From the NCBI RefSeq assembly GCF_000018285.1, contig NC_009901.1, positions 2,727,001 to 2,791,000 of the forward strand: a stretch of DNA of 64,000 nucleotides. Direction: 5' to 3'. The notes under the pieces are model-generated. The model saw only the letters and a list, made by a program, of their open reading frames with translations, ran no database searches and was not told where the DNA came from. Positions 1-11,882 of this stretch are shown here, one piece after another. Source of the DNA: Shewanella pealeana ATCC 700345 (GTDB lineage Bacteria; Pseudomonadota; Gammaproteobacteria; Enterobacterales; Shewanellaceae). Each line of letters opens with the position of its first letter. The first letter of the stretch is position 1. Both the position numbers and the translations under genes were made by a program.

Positions 1-126
1 ACTCATTTATATAAAGCGCAAAGAAAAGCACTCAAGGTTCCATAATGAAACTCATGACTGTGTGCAGGAACTACATTTGCCTGTTTATCAACTTTAGCCA
101 TTAAAAAATCATCACAAGAGTTATCG

Positions 127-465
127 TTATTCAATTTGAGTAATAAAGGTTTGCTCGTCATCCACAAAAGCCACAAAGCCGCCGTGATAGATAAATACCC
201 GACCACGCCCCTCAACTAGGCAGGCAAGCTGTGGGTGCAAATCTTCTTCGTTATCCTTACTTTGATAAATGCCGGTATCGGTGATTACGCCGCTGAGGGT
301 AGGCAAATATCCATAAGTGCGCTTGGCTTGAGCAATCAGGTTCAATTCGCTGGCGGTAGAGAAGCAAAATGGGATCCCACCGGCTTCTTCGATAAATAAA
401 GTTTTCAGTTCTTCAAAAGCTGTAATCACCAGCCAGTCGATGCCGTTAACATGATGGATATACAT
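127..465 (-). CDS. Hypothetical protein, about 112 aa
   Basis: I do not recognise this family. The frame stays open upstream to 570, but the residues before the internal ATG at 465 look low in information, and a GAGAAA-like ribosome site sits just before that ATG, so I prefer the shorter start. The protein is soluble with no signal peptide or membrane segment. It has a mixed acidic/hydrophobic composition and a C-terminal stretch rich in aromatic and beta-forming residues (VFIYHGGFVAFVDDE). No neighbour gives a functional hint. Moderate confidence that it is real, none on function. Confidence 0.5.
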   Translation of the reverse strand: MYIHHVNGIDWLVITAFEELKTLFIEEAGGIPFCFSTASELNLIAQAKRTYGYLPTLSGVITDTGIYQSKDNEEDLHPQLACLVEGRGRVFIYHGGFVAFVDDEQTFITQIE

Positions 466-1155
466 AGAGTTTCTCGGTAATTCTGATGCGGAGATTCTAT
501 CACTATCAGAGCAAGAACGTAGTAGAGATTTAGTTGCTAAAGGCAGTAATTCTGTGCCATTTCCGGACATTCACTAGGCAACTTGAAACTCACTTTGGCC
601 CCAAAGTGAGTTAGCCTTCGAATGAAGGTTGGTTACATTATCTTTGGTATCGTTGCTATGGGATAGCCCGTTTGAACTTGTAGCTAAGTAGTTATCAATC
701 GCCTCCTGCGGGGTATGTGCAGACACTGCTGAAGCGCGCCGCTAGTACGTCCTTGTAGGCTCAACGAAAACATCCCTGTTTCCGACGGCTTCAGCCGTAT
801 CTACACTCGATAATTGGTGTACTCATTGGGCGTAGTGGTTTGAAATCTAGCTTAGAAGAACTACGTTTTTGTACAGTTACATCGTACTGGTTAGGGTTTT
901 ATAGCTCACTTTAATAGCAGTGATGCACATGTACCCTTGGGTATGTAAGAGGTAATGCCAAAAAATCATAAAGATATATTTGTGCATTCTCGTTTTTTGC
1001 GGGATAACAGGCGAGCGCACTTTTACCAGAGGCGTATTGGATACAATTATTAATAATGACGTTTGATGCATTGTTAATAATTGAGTTTTATTGAATAATG
1101 TAGTGCGTATTTTTCCGACAATCATCGACAAAACGCGCGAGCGTCATATTAAAAT
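466..1155. other. Intergenic stretch, no convincing gene
   Basis: No supported gene is seen here. A perfect hairpin with 10-bp arms (CTCACTTTGG / CCAAAGTGAG) lies at 589-610. Around 735-815 the text (tacgtccttgtaggctc, then aaaacatccctgttt and an inverted gacggcttcagccgt) resembles the extragenic repeated sequences common in Shewanella-type genomes; that resemblance is from memory. Short reading frames here have no good starts or family features. Confidence 0.5.
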
Positions 1156-1162
1156 GTTAGGT
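1156..1162 (+). other. Possible cassette boundary (R'-type core GTTAGGT)
   Basis: GTTAGGT matches the integron core consensus GTTRRRY and sits 10 bp before the start of the HEPN gene, where the left boundary of a cassette would be expected. I cannot find the rest of an attC to its left, so this could be chance. Confidence 0.35.
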
Positions 1163-1172
1163 CTAGGTAACA

Positions 1173-1732
1173 ATGAACCAAACTACAATAAAGATTCTAA
1201 ACGATCTAAAAGTCTCAATTGATGAGGCTGTTAGACACTGGGAGATCTGGTGGGAGCTTGGTTATTCTGGAAATCGTACAGAGTTTAAGTCTGAATTTGA
1301 TTCTGAGGACTATAACTACTATTTACACGCTTCATATGAAGCTCACAGCTTATCAATGTTTTTGGCGTTAGGGCGCATTTTTGATCCAGATAGTCGCTCA
1401 TCAAGCATTCGGGCTCTAAAAGCCAATTTAAGTGAAAATGGCACAAACAAGCCTCTGATTTGATCAATGAAAATCTTAAACTCCATGAGGATAGTGTCAG
1501 AAAACTGCTAGATATCCGGAGTAAAATAGTCGCTCACATAGATACAACCTATACTGACAAATCCGTTTTGAAAGCCAATTCCATTAGCCCAAACGATATA
1601 AGAGATCTGATTTTAACGGTACGCGAATCTTACTATATGGTACTCCGTTACCTATCATTGAATACGCAACAACACCCTGATGGTGCGTTTGCGGAGTCAA
1701 CTCTAAAAGTCCTAAGGAAATTAAAGACCTAA
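1173..1732 (+). pseudogene. HEPN/AbiU2-like protein, broken by a frameshift
   Basis: Two consecutive frames together read as one HEPN-type protein. The first (1173-1463) carries the N-terminal helices, with HSLSMFLALGRIFD typical of AbiU2-domain proteins. The second is open from about 1439 to 1732 and carries RSKIVAH, which fits the HEPN R-x5-H motif, followed by an ISPNDIRDLI helix. Protein continuity suggests the switch falls near 1449-1453, where one base appears to be missing, so the first frame stops at 1461. HEPN proteins of this type are usually RNases in abortive-infection or toxin systems. The unit is flanked by integron-type recombination sites, suggesting it arrived as a mobile cassette. 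A sequencing error would restore an intact protein of about 185 aa. Confidence 0.65.
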
Positions 1733-1839
1733 CAAAAGCATGAACGGGACGTTTACTCGTGTCGCATTTTGTAAAAGTCGGTGATTTGGACGATTCAATC
1801 AGTTTGGGCTAGTAAACGCCCGTTATGCTAACGTTACCG
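1727..1839 (+). other. attC-like recombination site after the HEPN gene
   Basis: The HEPN stop codon lies inside ACCTAAC (R''-type core, RYYYAAC). The next 110 bp form a long imperfect palindrome: AGCAT-G-AACGGG-A-CGTTTACT on the left pairs with AGTAAACG-CCCGTT-ATGCT on the right. It leaves exactly two unpaired bases on one arm, like the extrahelical bases of attC sites. The right end is GTTACCG, an imperfect R' core. Stop codon in R'' plus this folding is the usual arrangement for a gene cassette. Confidence 0.65.
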
Positions 1840-2422
1840 CATACTTGATTGTCATACTTCCCTAATACCAATCATTACTTCCAGAGCTTTAGCTCTAACG
1901 CGTTTCTGTCCAAAAATGAATTTGTAACATCTGAATCCGCTAATTCGGATAGGTGAATAGTCAGATGTCAGTGTGGCTGTGGGCTTCGGTTTCAAGGATG
2001 AAACCGCAGAGGGGCCAAGGACGGCTTTATAGCATCCCACAGAAGTAGCGACATCTGAAATTACTGCTCATTATTGGCTTTCTTCGTGTCCTCAGTGTTC
2101 CAATAACATCCGTGTTTAACGGCCAGTTAGCGATTCCTAGCTCTTGCTTATTAGCACATTCACCATATTCGCCGTGGTGAATCGCTTTAATCCAAATATA
2201 AGCTGCGTGCCTTACTATTTGATAAATCAAACAGGCTAATCGGTAAGAGGCTGTTACTGCGTGCCGCTTGAGTTAAAGCCCATTGATGCGTAATGGGCTT
2301 TAATATATCAAGAACAAACTTGGCAAGTTCGGCTCCAGCATCACATTCTGCGTATGGTGCTACTAGGGAGCGGCCGCTACAGCTCAAATCGAAGCTTCCC
2401 TATTGCTATAGGTAATACAGAG
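1840..2422. other. Intergenic region, mostly repeat-derived
   Basis: No convincing gene. It begins with a partial copy of the ataccaatca terminus seen elsewhere in the window (1864-1873) and includes the dispersed repeat at 1907-1994. The remaining reading frames have poor starts and no family features. An inverted pair AAAGCCCATTGATGCG / TAATGGGCTTTAA lies around 2275-2312. Confidence 0.5.
1907..1994. repeat. Dispersed repeat, copy 1
   Basis: This stretch of about 88 bp is the inverted counterpart of 20655-20742. Both contain tgtccaaaaatga, taattcg, tgaatagtc.gatgtc, ggctgtggg and ggtttca in the same order. The reverse frame of each copy encodes a similar peptide (LKPKPTA.xTSDYS), but neither looks like a real gene. 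It is probably part of a larger non-autonomous or decayed element. Confidence 0.7.
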
Positions 2423-2785
2423 TTACTTAGCTAATTGAACGGTATCCACATCAATCGTTGAATAAGACCAACCGCTATCAATTTCACCTTGAATTACCAC
2501 TTTAGTTTCAGGTGTTGCTTCGACGCCGTTCCAATCATGATCGTCAATCTCAATGATGATCTCACCAGTATCATCCCTGAACGTATACTCTTCATCACCT
2601 AAGCCTGACACTATATAGCCCGTTAATGTCACAGGAGTATCATCTTTCGCTTCTAAAGCCACTGCAACAGTCTGAACCTTTACGTTACTCGGACCAATAA
2701 ATCCGCCTTTTTGCTCATGAGCTTGAGCTGCGAACGCACTTGATGATGATAATATCAATGCACTTACTAATAATACGTTTTTCAT
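2423..2785 (-). CDS. Secreted BOF-fold protein (YgiW/YdeI family)
   Basis: 120 aa from the ATG at 2785, which follows a good GAGGAAG ribosome site; the frame extends further upstream without one. Residues 1-20 form a typical Sec signal peptide ending in SAFA/AQ. The rest matches the bacterial OB-fold (BOF) family: GGFIGPS near the N-terminus, VTLTGYIVSGLGDEEYTFRD, then GEIIIEIDDHDWNG and VVIQGEID. Family members are small periplasmic proteins linked to stress tolerance (hydrogen peroxide, cationic peptides), with ligands still poorly defined. It stands alone, separated from fadH by that gene's terminator. Confidence 0.85.
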   Translation of the reverse strand: MKNVLLVSALILSSSSAFAAQAHEQKGGFIGPSNVKVQTVAVALEAKDDTPVTLTGYIVSGLGDEEYTFRDDTGEIIIEIDDHDWNGVEATPETKVVIQGEIDSGWSYSTIDVDTVQLAK

Positions 2786-3017
2786 GTCATTACTTCCTCT
2801 ATGAATTAATACTGTAGTACATACTAATTTTAATGCTGTATTTAATATCAACACCATAGCGGACACGCCGTGAAGAAAGTGTGAATTCTGGTTTTGGATA
2901 TAAACTAATTACTTGTTCCGCCACAAAATATGAGTTTTATCTACAGAGCATTCTTGAGCTAAAAGTGGCTAAGAAATCGATTCGAACAGGAACAACACTG
3001 CGACAGTAATACCCAAT

Positions 3018-3053
3018 AAAAAAACCTGCCCAGTTATTTACTGCGGCAGGTTT
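3018..3053 (-). terminator. Rho-independent terminator of fadH
   Basis: On the minus strand an AACCTGCC...GGCAGGTT stem is followed by a T-run, 25 bp after the fadH stop codon. Confidence 0.85.
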
Positions 3054-3077
3054 CATATTTACGGTTTTACCTTACTC

Positions 3078-5093
<2,016 letters not shown>

Positions 5094-5248
5094 TCAAACA
5101 TCCTTTTTAAACAAGTGATTTAATCCAGCATACCCTGTGTAAACAATAACCTCAATAAGTGTATGAATAGATTCCTTTACAATTGAGTTTTCCTTTCATG
5201 ACGGTTTTCAGTTAGCATTATGCCAACTAAGCTAGAAAGGAGTGGCTA

Positions 5249-7090
5249 ATGCCCACTAAACCCTCAATTTTTAAAAGGATATTCCTCCTTATTTGGAATA
5301 CCGTTAATGGATTAAGAAAGCTTTTCCTTAATCTTATCTTCTTCGGTGTCATTGCCCTTATCATCGTAAGTCTTAGCACCGACGATGGTGTAGAAGTTGA
5401 AAATGGTGCCGCACTGGTGCTCAATCTATCTGGCACAATTGTTGACCAAAAACGTCAAGTCGATCCTATCGAAGCGGCGATGAAAAGTGGCAATGAAGCC
5501 GATGGAAGCGGCGAAATTTTACTTTCTGATGTGCTATACGTGATAGATAACGCTGCTTCTGATGAACGTATTAGTCAACTGGTATTAGATTTAGGCATGT
5601 TGCGCGGTACAGGTATAAGCAAGCTGCAATCTATTGGTAACGCGATTGATTCATTCAAGGCCACTGGCAAAACTGTTGTCGCCAATGGCAATTGGTATGG
5701 TCAAAATCACTATTTTCTTGCGAGCTTTGCAGACAAAGTCTATCTAAACCCTCAAGGGAGTGTCGAAATTGAAGGTCTGGGCCGCTATCGTCTCTATTTT
5801 AAATCTGCATTAGAGAAGCTTAAGATCAATGCTCACGTGTTTAGAGTCGGTACTTTCAAGTCTGCGGTAGAACCTTTTATTCGTGATGATATGTCTGATG
5901 AAGCTAAAGAAGCTAACTTAGTACTATTAAACGATTTATGGCGAAGCTACGCTGACACAGTTGCGGCTAACCGTGGCATTAATAGCAACGACTTATCCCT
6001 AAGTGCCGATGATTACCTCGCCCAGCTTGATAAAGCGGACGGTAAGTCGGCTGATATGGCTGTTAATATGAAATGGGTCGATGGTCTTAAGTCTGCTGAA
6101 GAGTTTAGGCTTTCGATGGTGGATGCCGTCGGCAAGTCTAGCGATGGTAACAGCTACAAACATATCGATTTTTATGATTATCTGTCTGTGACTCAAGCTC
6201 ATCCTTCATTATCCTTAAACGATCAAGTTGGCATCATTGTCGCAAAGGGTAATATCTTAAATGGTTCACAGCCTGCCGGACAAATTGGTGGCGACAGTAC
6301 ATCTGAGCTACTTCGAAAAGCCCGTTTCGATGATTCGATAAAAGCGGTTGTACTCAGAGTCGACAGCCCAGGTGGTAGTGCCTTTGCTTCCGAGCAGATC
6401 AGACAAGAAGTCCTTGCACTTAAGGCGGCTAACAAGCCTGTCGTTGTCAGCATGGGCAGCTACGCTGCATCGGGTGGATACTGGATCTCTGCCAGTGCAG
6501 ACTATATTTATGCAACGCCAACAACGCTCACTGGCTCAATTGGGATCTTCGGTATGATCACTACCTTTGAAGACTCATTAGCAAGCATTGGGGTTCATAC
6601 AGATGGTGTCGGTACTTCTGAGTGGGCAGGCTTCTCTGTGACTAAAGGCCTTTCACCTCAGATCCAAGCTGTCATTCAGCGCCATATTGAACGTGGATAC
6701 TACGACTTTATCTCGTTAGTCGCTAAAGAGCGTGATATGAGCTTAGATCAGGTTGATAGCATCGCTCAGGGTCGAGTGTGGACCGGTCGTAAGGCATTAG
6801 AGCTAGGACTCGTCGATGGTTTAGGTGAGTTGCAAGATGCGGTAACCAAGGCTGCTGAAATGGCTTCTCTCGATACCTTTGATACCGAGGTGATTGAGAG
6901 AGAGTTGTCTCCACAAGAGCAATTCATTCAAGAGATGTTCGCTACGGCTTCGAGCCATCTACCACCGAGCGTCACTCAATCGAGCCTACTTGAAACCATC
7001 CTTAGTCAATGGTCTGGTGTGGTTGAAGAGTTTAAAGCTTTCGATGATCCAAATGGTGTTTATCTTTATTGCGATACCTGTAACTTTTAA
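5249..7090 (+). CDS. sppA: Signal peptide peptidase SppA, 67K type
   Basis: 613 aa with one N-terminal membrane segment (about residues 20-43) and two tandem peptidase-S49 domains, as in the long enterobacterial form. The catalytic dyad is split between the domains: Lys204 in RVGTFKSAVEPF and Ser408 in SYAASGGYW. The enzyme digests signal peptides released into the inner membrane after secretion. A strong AAGGAG ribosome site precedes the ATG. A terminator follows, so it is probably transcribed alone. Confidence 0.96.
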   Translation: MPTKPSIFKRIFLLIWNTVNGLRKLFLNLIFFGVIALIIVSLSTDDGVEVENGAALVLNLSGTIVDQKRQVDPIEAAMKSGNEADGSGEILLSDVLYVIDNAASDERISQLVLDLGMLRGTGISKLQSIGNAIDSFKATGKTVVANGNWYGQNHYFLASFADKVYLNPQGSVEIEGLGRYRLYFKSALEKLKINAHVFRVGTFKSAVEPFIRDDMSDEAKEANLVLLNDLWRSYADTVAANRGINSNDLSLSADDYLAQLDKADGKSADMAVNMKWVDGLKSAEEFRLSMVDAVGKSSDGNSYKHIDFYDYLSVTQAHPSLSLNDQVGIIVAKGNILNGSQPAGQIGGDSTSELLRKARFDDSIKAVVLRVDSPGGSAFASEQIRQEVLALKAANKPVVVSMGSYAASGGYWISASADYIYATPTTLTGSIGIFGMITTFEDSLASIGVHTDGVGTSEWAGFSVTKGLSPQIQAVIQRHIERGYYDFISLVAKERDMSLDQVDSIAQGRVWTGRKALELGLVDGLGELQDAVTKAAEMASLDTFDTEVIERELSPQEQFIQEMFATASSHLPPSVTQSSLLETILSQWSGVVEEFKAFDDPNGVYLYCDTCNF

Positions 7091-7114
7091 TTACTAATTA
7101 AGGTTACAGTTAAC

Positions 7115-7145
7115 AAAATATGCCCGGCAAATGCTGGGCATATTT
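7115..7145 (+). terminator. Terminator after sppA
   Basis: AATATGCCCGGC / GCTGGGCATATT stem-loop followed by a T-rich stretch, 25 bp past the sppA stop. Confidence 0.8.
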
Positions 7146-7393
7146 ATTTTCAAATCCACTCTCCTACACCAAATGCTACCAACCACGCTAAAAAGCGTAC
7201 TTATAGCAAACTTGCTACATATGGTTTCATCTCTTCAACCTCAGTATCAGAGGATTTAACTACCGAGTTGAACAACACAATATTTTAGTGTGCCTTACTT
7301 AGGATTATTGAGCCATATAGCCTGCATCTACTGTCACTTTGGGTATATAATCCATGCACCCTGCTTTAATCCAGAACTAAAAAACAAAATCCA

Positions 7394-8410
7394 ATGACAA
7401 AACGATCTATCTATGTAGCCTACACTGGCGGTACAATCGGTATGCAAAAAACCGATCATGGTTTCGCACCTGTTGCAAATTTCCTCACAGGCTGCGTTAA
7501 AGCTATGCCTGAGTTTTATCATGACGAAATGCCAGACTTTGTCATTAATGAATATTCGCCTCTTATCGACTCTGCGAATATGAAACCAACCGATTGGCAA
7601 ATGATTGCCAATGATATTAAAGCAAAATACGATCAGTATGATGGTTTCGTTATTCTCCATGGTACCGACACCATGGCTTTCACCGCATCAGCGCTCTCTT
7701 TTATGCTACAAGGCTTACAAAAGCCTGTCATCGTAACCGGTTCGCAAATCCCTCTTGCCCAATTGCGTTCAGATGGACAAACCAATTTACTCAACGCCTT
7801 GTATATCGCGGCCAACTATCCAGTTGCCGAAGTTTGCCTATTCTTTAATAACAAACTCTTTAGAGGTAACCGCACCACCAAGGTCCATGCCGATGGCTTC
7901 AATGCCTTTGCATCACCGAACTTCCCGCTTCTATTAGAGGCTGGCATTAAAATTCGCTGGCATGCAGGTAAACGCGCAAAGTTTGATCCAAAGCTTGAGC
8001 TTCAGGTCGCCAAAATTAGCCCGCAACCTATCGGTGTTGTAACGCTTTATCCAGGGATCAACACAGAGATCTTTGAGAACATATTGCTTCAACCCGTTAA
8101 AGCACTCATCTTACTGACTTTTGGTGTCGGCAATGCACCACAAACACCCGAGCTGTTAAAAACCCTCAAGCAAGCTCATGAGCGCGGCATTGTCATAGTT
8201 AACCTCACTCAGTGCTTGCAGGGGCGGGTTAATATGGATGGCTACGCCACAGGTAACGCACTTGCCGAAGCAGGAGTTACCAGTGGTTACGATATGACAA
8301 CAGAGGCTACACTGACTAAATTGCACTATTTATTGTCTACCGACATGACCCCTGATGAGATCCGCGCTGCGATGAAGGTTTCTATTGCAGGTGAGTTAAC
8401 CGCCGACTAG
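7394..8410 (+). CDS. ansA: Type I (cytoplasmic) L-asparaginase
   Basis: 338 aa without a signal peptide, matching the constitutive cytoplasmic asparaginase I. Both catalytic threonine motifs are present: YTGGTIGMQ at residues 8-16 and HGTDTMA near residue 89, followed by TGSQIPL. The enzyme hydrolyses asparagine to aspartate and ammonia. In many gammaproteobacteria ansA follows sppA, as here; the terminator between them suggests separate transcripts. Confidence 0.95.
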   Translation: MTKRSIYVAYTGGTIGMQKTDHGFAPVANFLTGCVKAMPEFYHDEMPDFVINEYSPLIDSANMKPTDWQMIANDIKAKYDQYDGFVILHGTDTMAFTASALSFMLQGLQKPVIVTGSQIPLAQLRSDGQTNLLNALYIAANYPVAEVCLFFNNKLFRGNRTTKVHADGFNAFASPNFPLLLEAGIKIRWHAGKRAKFDPKLELQVAKISPQPIGVVTLYPGINTEIFENILLQPVKALILLTFGVGNAPQTPELLKTLKQAHERGIVIVNLTQCLQGRVNMDGYATGNALAEAGVTSGYDMTTEATLTKLHYLLSTDMTPDEIRAAMKVSIAGELTAD

Positions 8411-8442
8411 CCAAATAGTGTCAGGCCGTGACAGCATAAAAG

Positions 8443-8472
8443 AAAGCCCAAGCATTTTGCCTGGGCTTTTTT
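8443..8472 (+). terminator. Terminator after ansA
   Basis: AAAGCCCAAG / CTTGGGCTTT-type stem (read as AAGCCCA...TGGGCTT) with a run of six T, 33 bp past the ansA stop. Confidence 0.85.
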
Positions 8473-8490
8473 GTTAGCGATGTTTATCTT

Positions 8491-8756
8491 ATACCAATCA
8501 GTATAAGAAGTTGATCTACTCAGAGCGTTTTTTGGCAAACTAATTCAAGGTGAATAACTGACAGAATGGTTGTTCCCTTGTGAAGTTGTTCAACGTAGAA
8601 GTAGGCAGCCAAAAACGCTCCAGAATGGCGAGTTTTAGCGGCTCTGATACTGTGTTAACGAGCTTAAACGTAGAATAACTATGCTCTTCACTCGTTGCCT
8701 TGCCTCAGTGCCGCTAAACTCTCGCTGAGCGACCAAATCTTTATACTGATTGGTAT
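8491..8756. mobile_element. MITE-like element, 266 bp, with 16-bp terminal inverted repeats
   Basis: The termini are perfect inverted repeats: ATACCAATCAGTATAA at 8491-8506 and TTATACTGATTGGTAT at 8741-8756. Inside are further inverted pairs (agcgttttttggc against gccaaaaacgct; gagttttagcggc against gccgctaaactctc), so the whole element can fold into a branched hairpin. It has no coding capacity. One terminus-like copy lies at 30203-30220 and a fragment at 1864-1873, showing that the family is dispersed. No transposase is visible in the window. Confidence 0.75.
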
Positions 8757-8759
8757 TAA

Positions 8760-9041
8760 TTATAGGTCCTGTTCTTTAAATTCAGCTATCGCCTCACCTT
8801 TAAATTGCTTTTTAAGCTCTGACTTAGATAACTCATTGACCTGGCCAGTACTATTGATAGTGAAATGATCGGTCTGATTGAGTTTTCGCGCTTGATAGAG
8901 CATCACCACTTGTTGAGTCGATGCACGCTGCTTGTCAGTCAATACACTACCATCTTCCCACTTACCCAGTTCAACAGCGCTTAAAAGACGCTGATACACT
9001 TCACTAGGCATGTCATCGATGACTTTATTTATATCGGTCAT
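8760..9041 (-). CDS. DUF1315 (YeaC-like) protein
   Basis: 93 aa. The order MPSEVYQRLLSAVELGKWEDGSVLTDKQ...QVVMLYQAR closely follows Escherichia coli YeaC, the founder of DUF1315, whose role is unknown. It is cytosolic with a charged C-terminus. Its ATG overlaps the stop of the upstream zinc-ribbon gene by 4 bp (ATGA), so the two are translationally coupled. The stop lies just inside the flank of the MITE-like element. Confidence 0.85.
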   Translation of the reverse strand: MTDINKVIDDMPSEVYQRLLSAVELGKWEDGSVLTDKQRASTQQVVMLYQARKLNQTDHFTINSTGQVNELSKSELKKQFKGEAIAEFKEQDL

Positions 9042-9355
9042 ACTTTCTTCCGTTTATGCAGAACGATCTGTATTCGAGTAATTAAGTAGCCAACGAAGCC
9101 CAGTGAAAATGCACCTACCGCAACATACGATCGTGCACCTTCGGCAGGCTCACCGCCCCAAAACCAAGTCACTACACCACCAATAAACAAGGTTAACGCT
9201 AAAAAGCTTTGATTCATTAACTGATTCGATCGCTTGATGTGGCTAATCACTCTCAAGTTCTCATTATCAGCTGAGATACTCGCCTTACAATAAGAGCACT
9301 GCTTTGCCTTACTCGAAATGCGTTTGTTACAGCTAGGACAATCAACTAAAGCCAT
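9038..9355 (-). CDS. Zinc-ribbon membrane protein
   Basis: 105 aa. The N-terminus has two CxxC knuckles (CPSCNKRISSKAKQCSYC, residues 6-23) forming a zinc ribbon. Two hydrophobic segments follow at about residues 49-68 and 77-96, and the protein ends in a basic tail (HKRKKV). The architecture suggests a small inner-membrane protein with a cytosolic metal-binding head. Function unknown. It is first gene of a two-gene operon with the DUF1315 protein. Confidence 0.75.
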   Translation of the reverse strand: MALVDCPSCNKRISSKAKQCSYCKASISADNENLRVISHIKRSNQLMNQSFLALTLFIGGVVTWFWGGEPAEGARSYVAVGAFSLGFVGYLITRIQIVLHKRKKV

Positions 9356-9416
9356 TGGCTACCTCTTAGCTCTTTGTTTACATCTTAAGGTTACGTCTTA
9401 AGTTGACCACTTGGTC

Positions 9417-10544
9417 TTACTTAAGTTTATCAACTACTGCGTTCATCGCAATTAATGACGCTTCACCAAGATAGATACAGCGCTCTGGTGACCAGCCTGC
9501 CATTAAGTCAGGCATATTGGCATTATCTTTAAATGGCATTTCTAGGGTGTTTGAGAGACAACCAAAAGTATGAGCAACCCAGTTAGACGCTACGGTTAGA
9601 TTTGCTTGGCCTGGCTCGTCTTTATCGTAACCAAAATCATCCTGAAAATCAGGGCTTGCCATCAATAATGCATCAACAAACGCTTGTTGACGTGCGGCGT
9701 CTTTCTCTGTGAAAGCCGGTACACCTTCGCAACCCGCTAAGAAGACATACGGTAAGCCTTCATCTCCGTGCACATCATAGAAAAGATCAACGCCAGTCTC
9801 TTTCATCTTATTAACCACATATAGAACTTCAGGGCTCTTCTCAAGAGAAGGCGTTTTCCATTCACGGTTAAGGTTTGTACCGACTGCGTTAGTACGCAGA
9901 TGACCACGGGCGCTACCGTCTGGGTTCATGTTCGGTACGATATAGAAGTTTGCCTTATCAAGTAGCGCTTTAGCCGTCGGGCAATCGCTATCAAGCAGAT
10001 TGTTCATCAGGCCTTCAACTAACCACTCGGCCATGGTCTCACCAGGGTGCTGACGCGCGGTTATCCAGATGTTGGCTTTGTCTTCATCACCGTCGCCTAT
10101 CTTAACGAGGGTCATGTCACGGCCATCTAGTGTTAAACCTAAGTGCTCTAGACTCACTTGTGGGTGAACTTGTACTGCGGCTAGAAGATCTTGGTGACGC
10201 TCGTAACTGTAAGGCGCGAAGTAAGCAATTTGAATCGCATCACAATCCAAGTCAACTTCAATACTAAGCTTACCGTCTTTATATTGAGTCGGCAGTCTAA
10301 ACCAATTTTGTCTATCGTAAGTCGCTACCGCTTGGTAATCTTCCCAACCTTTAGTGTAAGAGGCTTTGTCTGCATTAACGATATTGAGCGTGTATTGGTT
10401 ACCCACCACACCTTCGAGTTTAAAGTTAAACCACTGAAAAAACTCACCACCTTCATCTGGGCGGATCGCTAACTGTACGTCATCTTTATTATCTAGATTG
10501 ATAACTTCAATATTTCCACTATCAAAATTCGCGGTAATACGCAT
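9417..10544 (-). CDS. M14-family zinc carboxypeptidase
   Basis: About 375 aa from the ATG at 10544, chosen because AAGGAAG precedes it and the family begins near MRITANFDSG; the frame extends to 10661 without support. The first 130 residues form the beta-rich domain of cytosolic-carboxypeptidase-like proteins (EFFQWFNFKLEG). The peptidase half shows the zinc ligands in ARQHPGETMAEW (H and E) and DVHGDEG (H), plus NPDGSARGHLRTN. No signal peptide. Bacterial members are little studied; side-chain deglutamylation is known for eukaryotic relatives and one bacterial subgroup. Confidence 0.88.
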   Translation of the reverse strand: MRITANFDSGNIEVINLDNKDDVQLAIRPDEGGEFFQWFNFKLEGVVGNQYTLNIVNADKASYTKGWEDYQAVATYDRQNWFRLPTQYKDGKLSIEVDLDCDAIQIAYFAPYSYERHQDLLAAVQVHPQVSLEHLGLTLDGRDMTLVKIGDGDEDKANIWITARQHPGETMAEWLVEGLMNNLLDSDCPTAKALLDKANFYIVPNMNPDGSARGHLRTNAVGTNLNREWKTPSLEKSPEVLYVVNKMKETGVDLFYDVHGDEGLPYVFLAGCEGVPAFTEKDAARQQAFVDALLMASPDFQDDFGYDKDEPGQANLTVASNWVAHTFGCLSNTLEMPFKDNANMPDLMAGWSPERCIYLGEASLIAMNAVVDKLK

Positions 10545-10818
10545 AACACTTCCTTTTACTTTTGCTAATACGGCGTGACTGTTACTGTTTGACGCTGCAA
10601 ACAAGCCAACTCTCGTTCTTTGCGCTATAGAATAAACCAAAATGTGATAAGGAACAGCCAAAACCCGCTAAAAACCGCTAAATATCACAGCCATGACTAT
10701 ATACATTCGACTCTAAAGCCGAATACAGAGCTTTACCCCTTACCTGAAATTCCATACAATCGCTGCAATTCGTAAAACAAGAGGGATACTATTCCCCTTG
10801 CAGTACCGTATTCGTTAA

Positions 10819-11784
<966 letters not shown>

Positions 11785-11830
11785 GAATAACTAAATAAGA
11801 GCGCTTAAATAAGCACTCTATTGTTAAACT

Positions 11831-11860
11831 AAAAAGCCAACACTCAGTGTTGGCTTTTTA
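11831..11860 (+). terminator. Terminator after trxB
   Basis: AAAAAGCCAACACT / AGTGTTGGCTTTTT perfect stem; its symmetry lets it also serve the convergent GNAT gene. Confidence 0.9.
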
Positions 11861-11882
11861 TTTTCTACTATTTTATTTTTAG

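Noticed and set aside
877..1131. 84-codon minus-strand frame before the HEPN gene
   Set aside because: No ribosome site, composition of noncoding DNA, no domain.
1440..1465. Programmed frameshifting in the HEPN gene
   Set aside because: No slippery heptamer or clear stimulatory hairpin; simple one-base loss or sequencing error is more likely.
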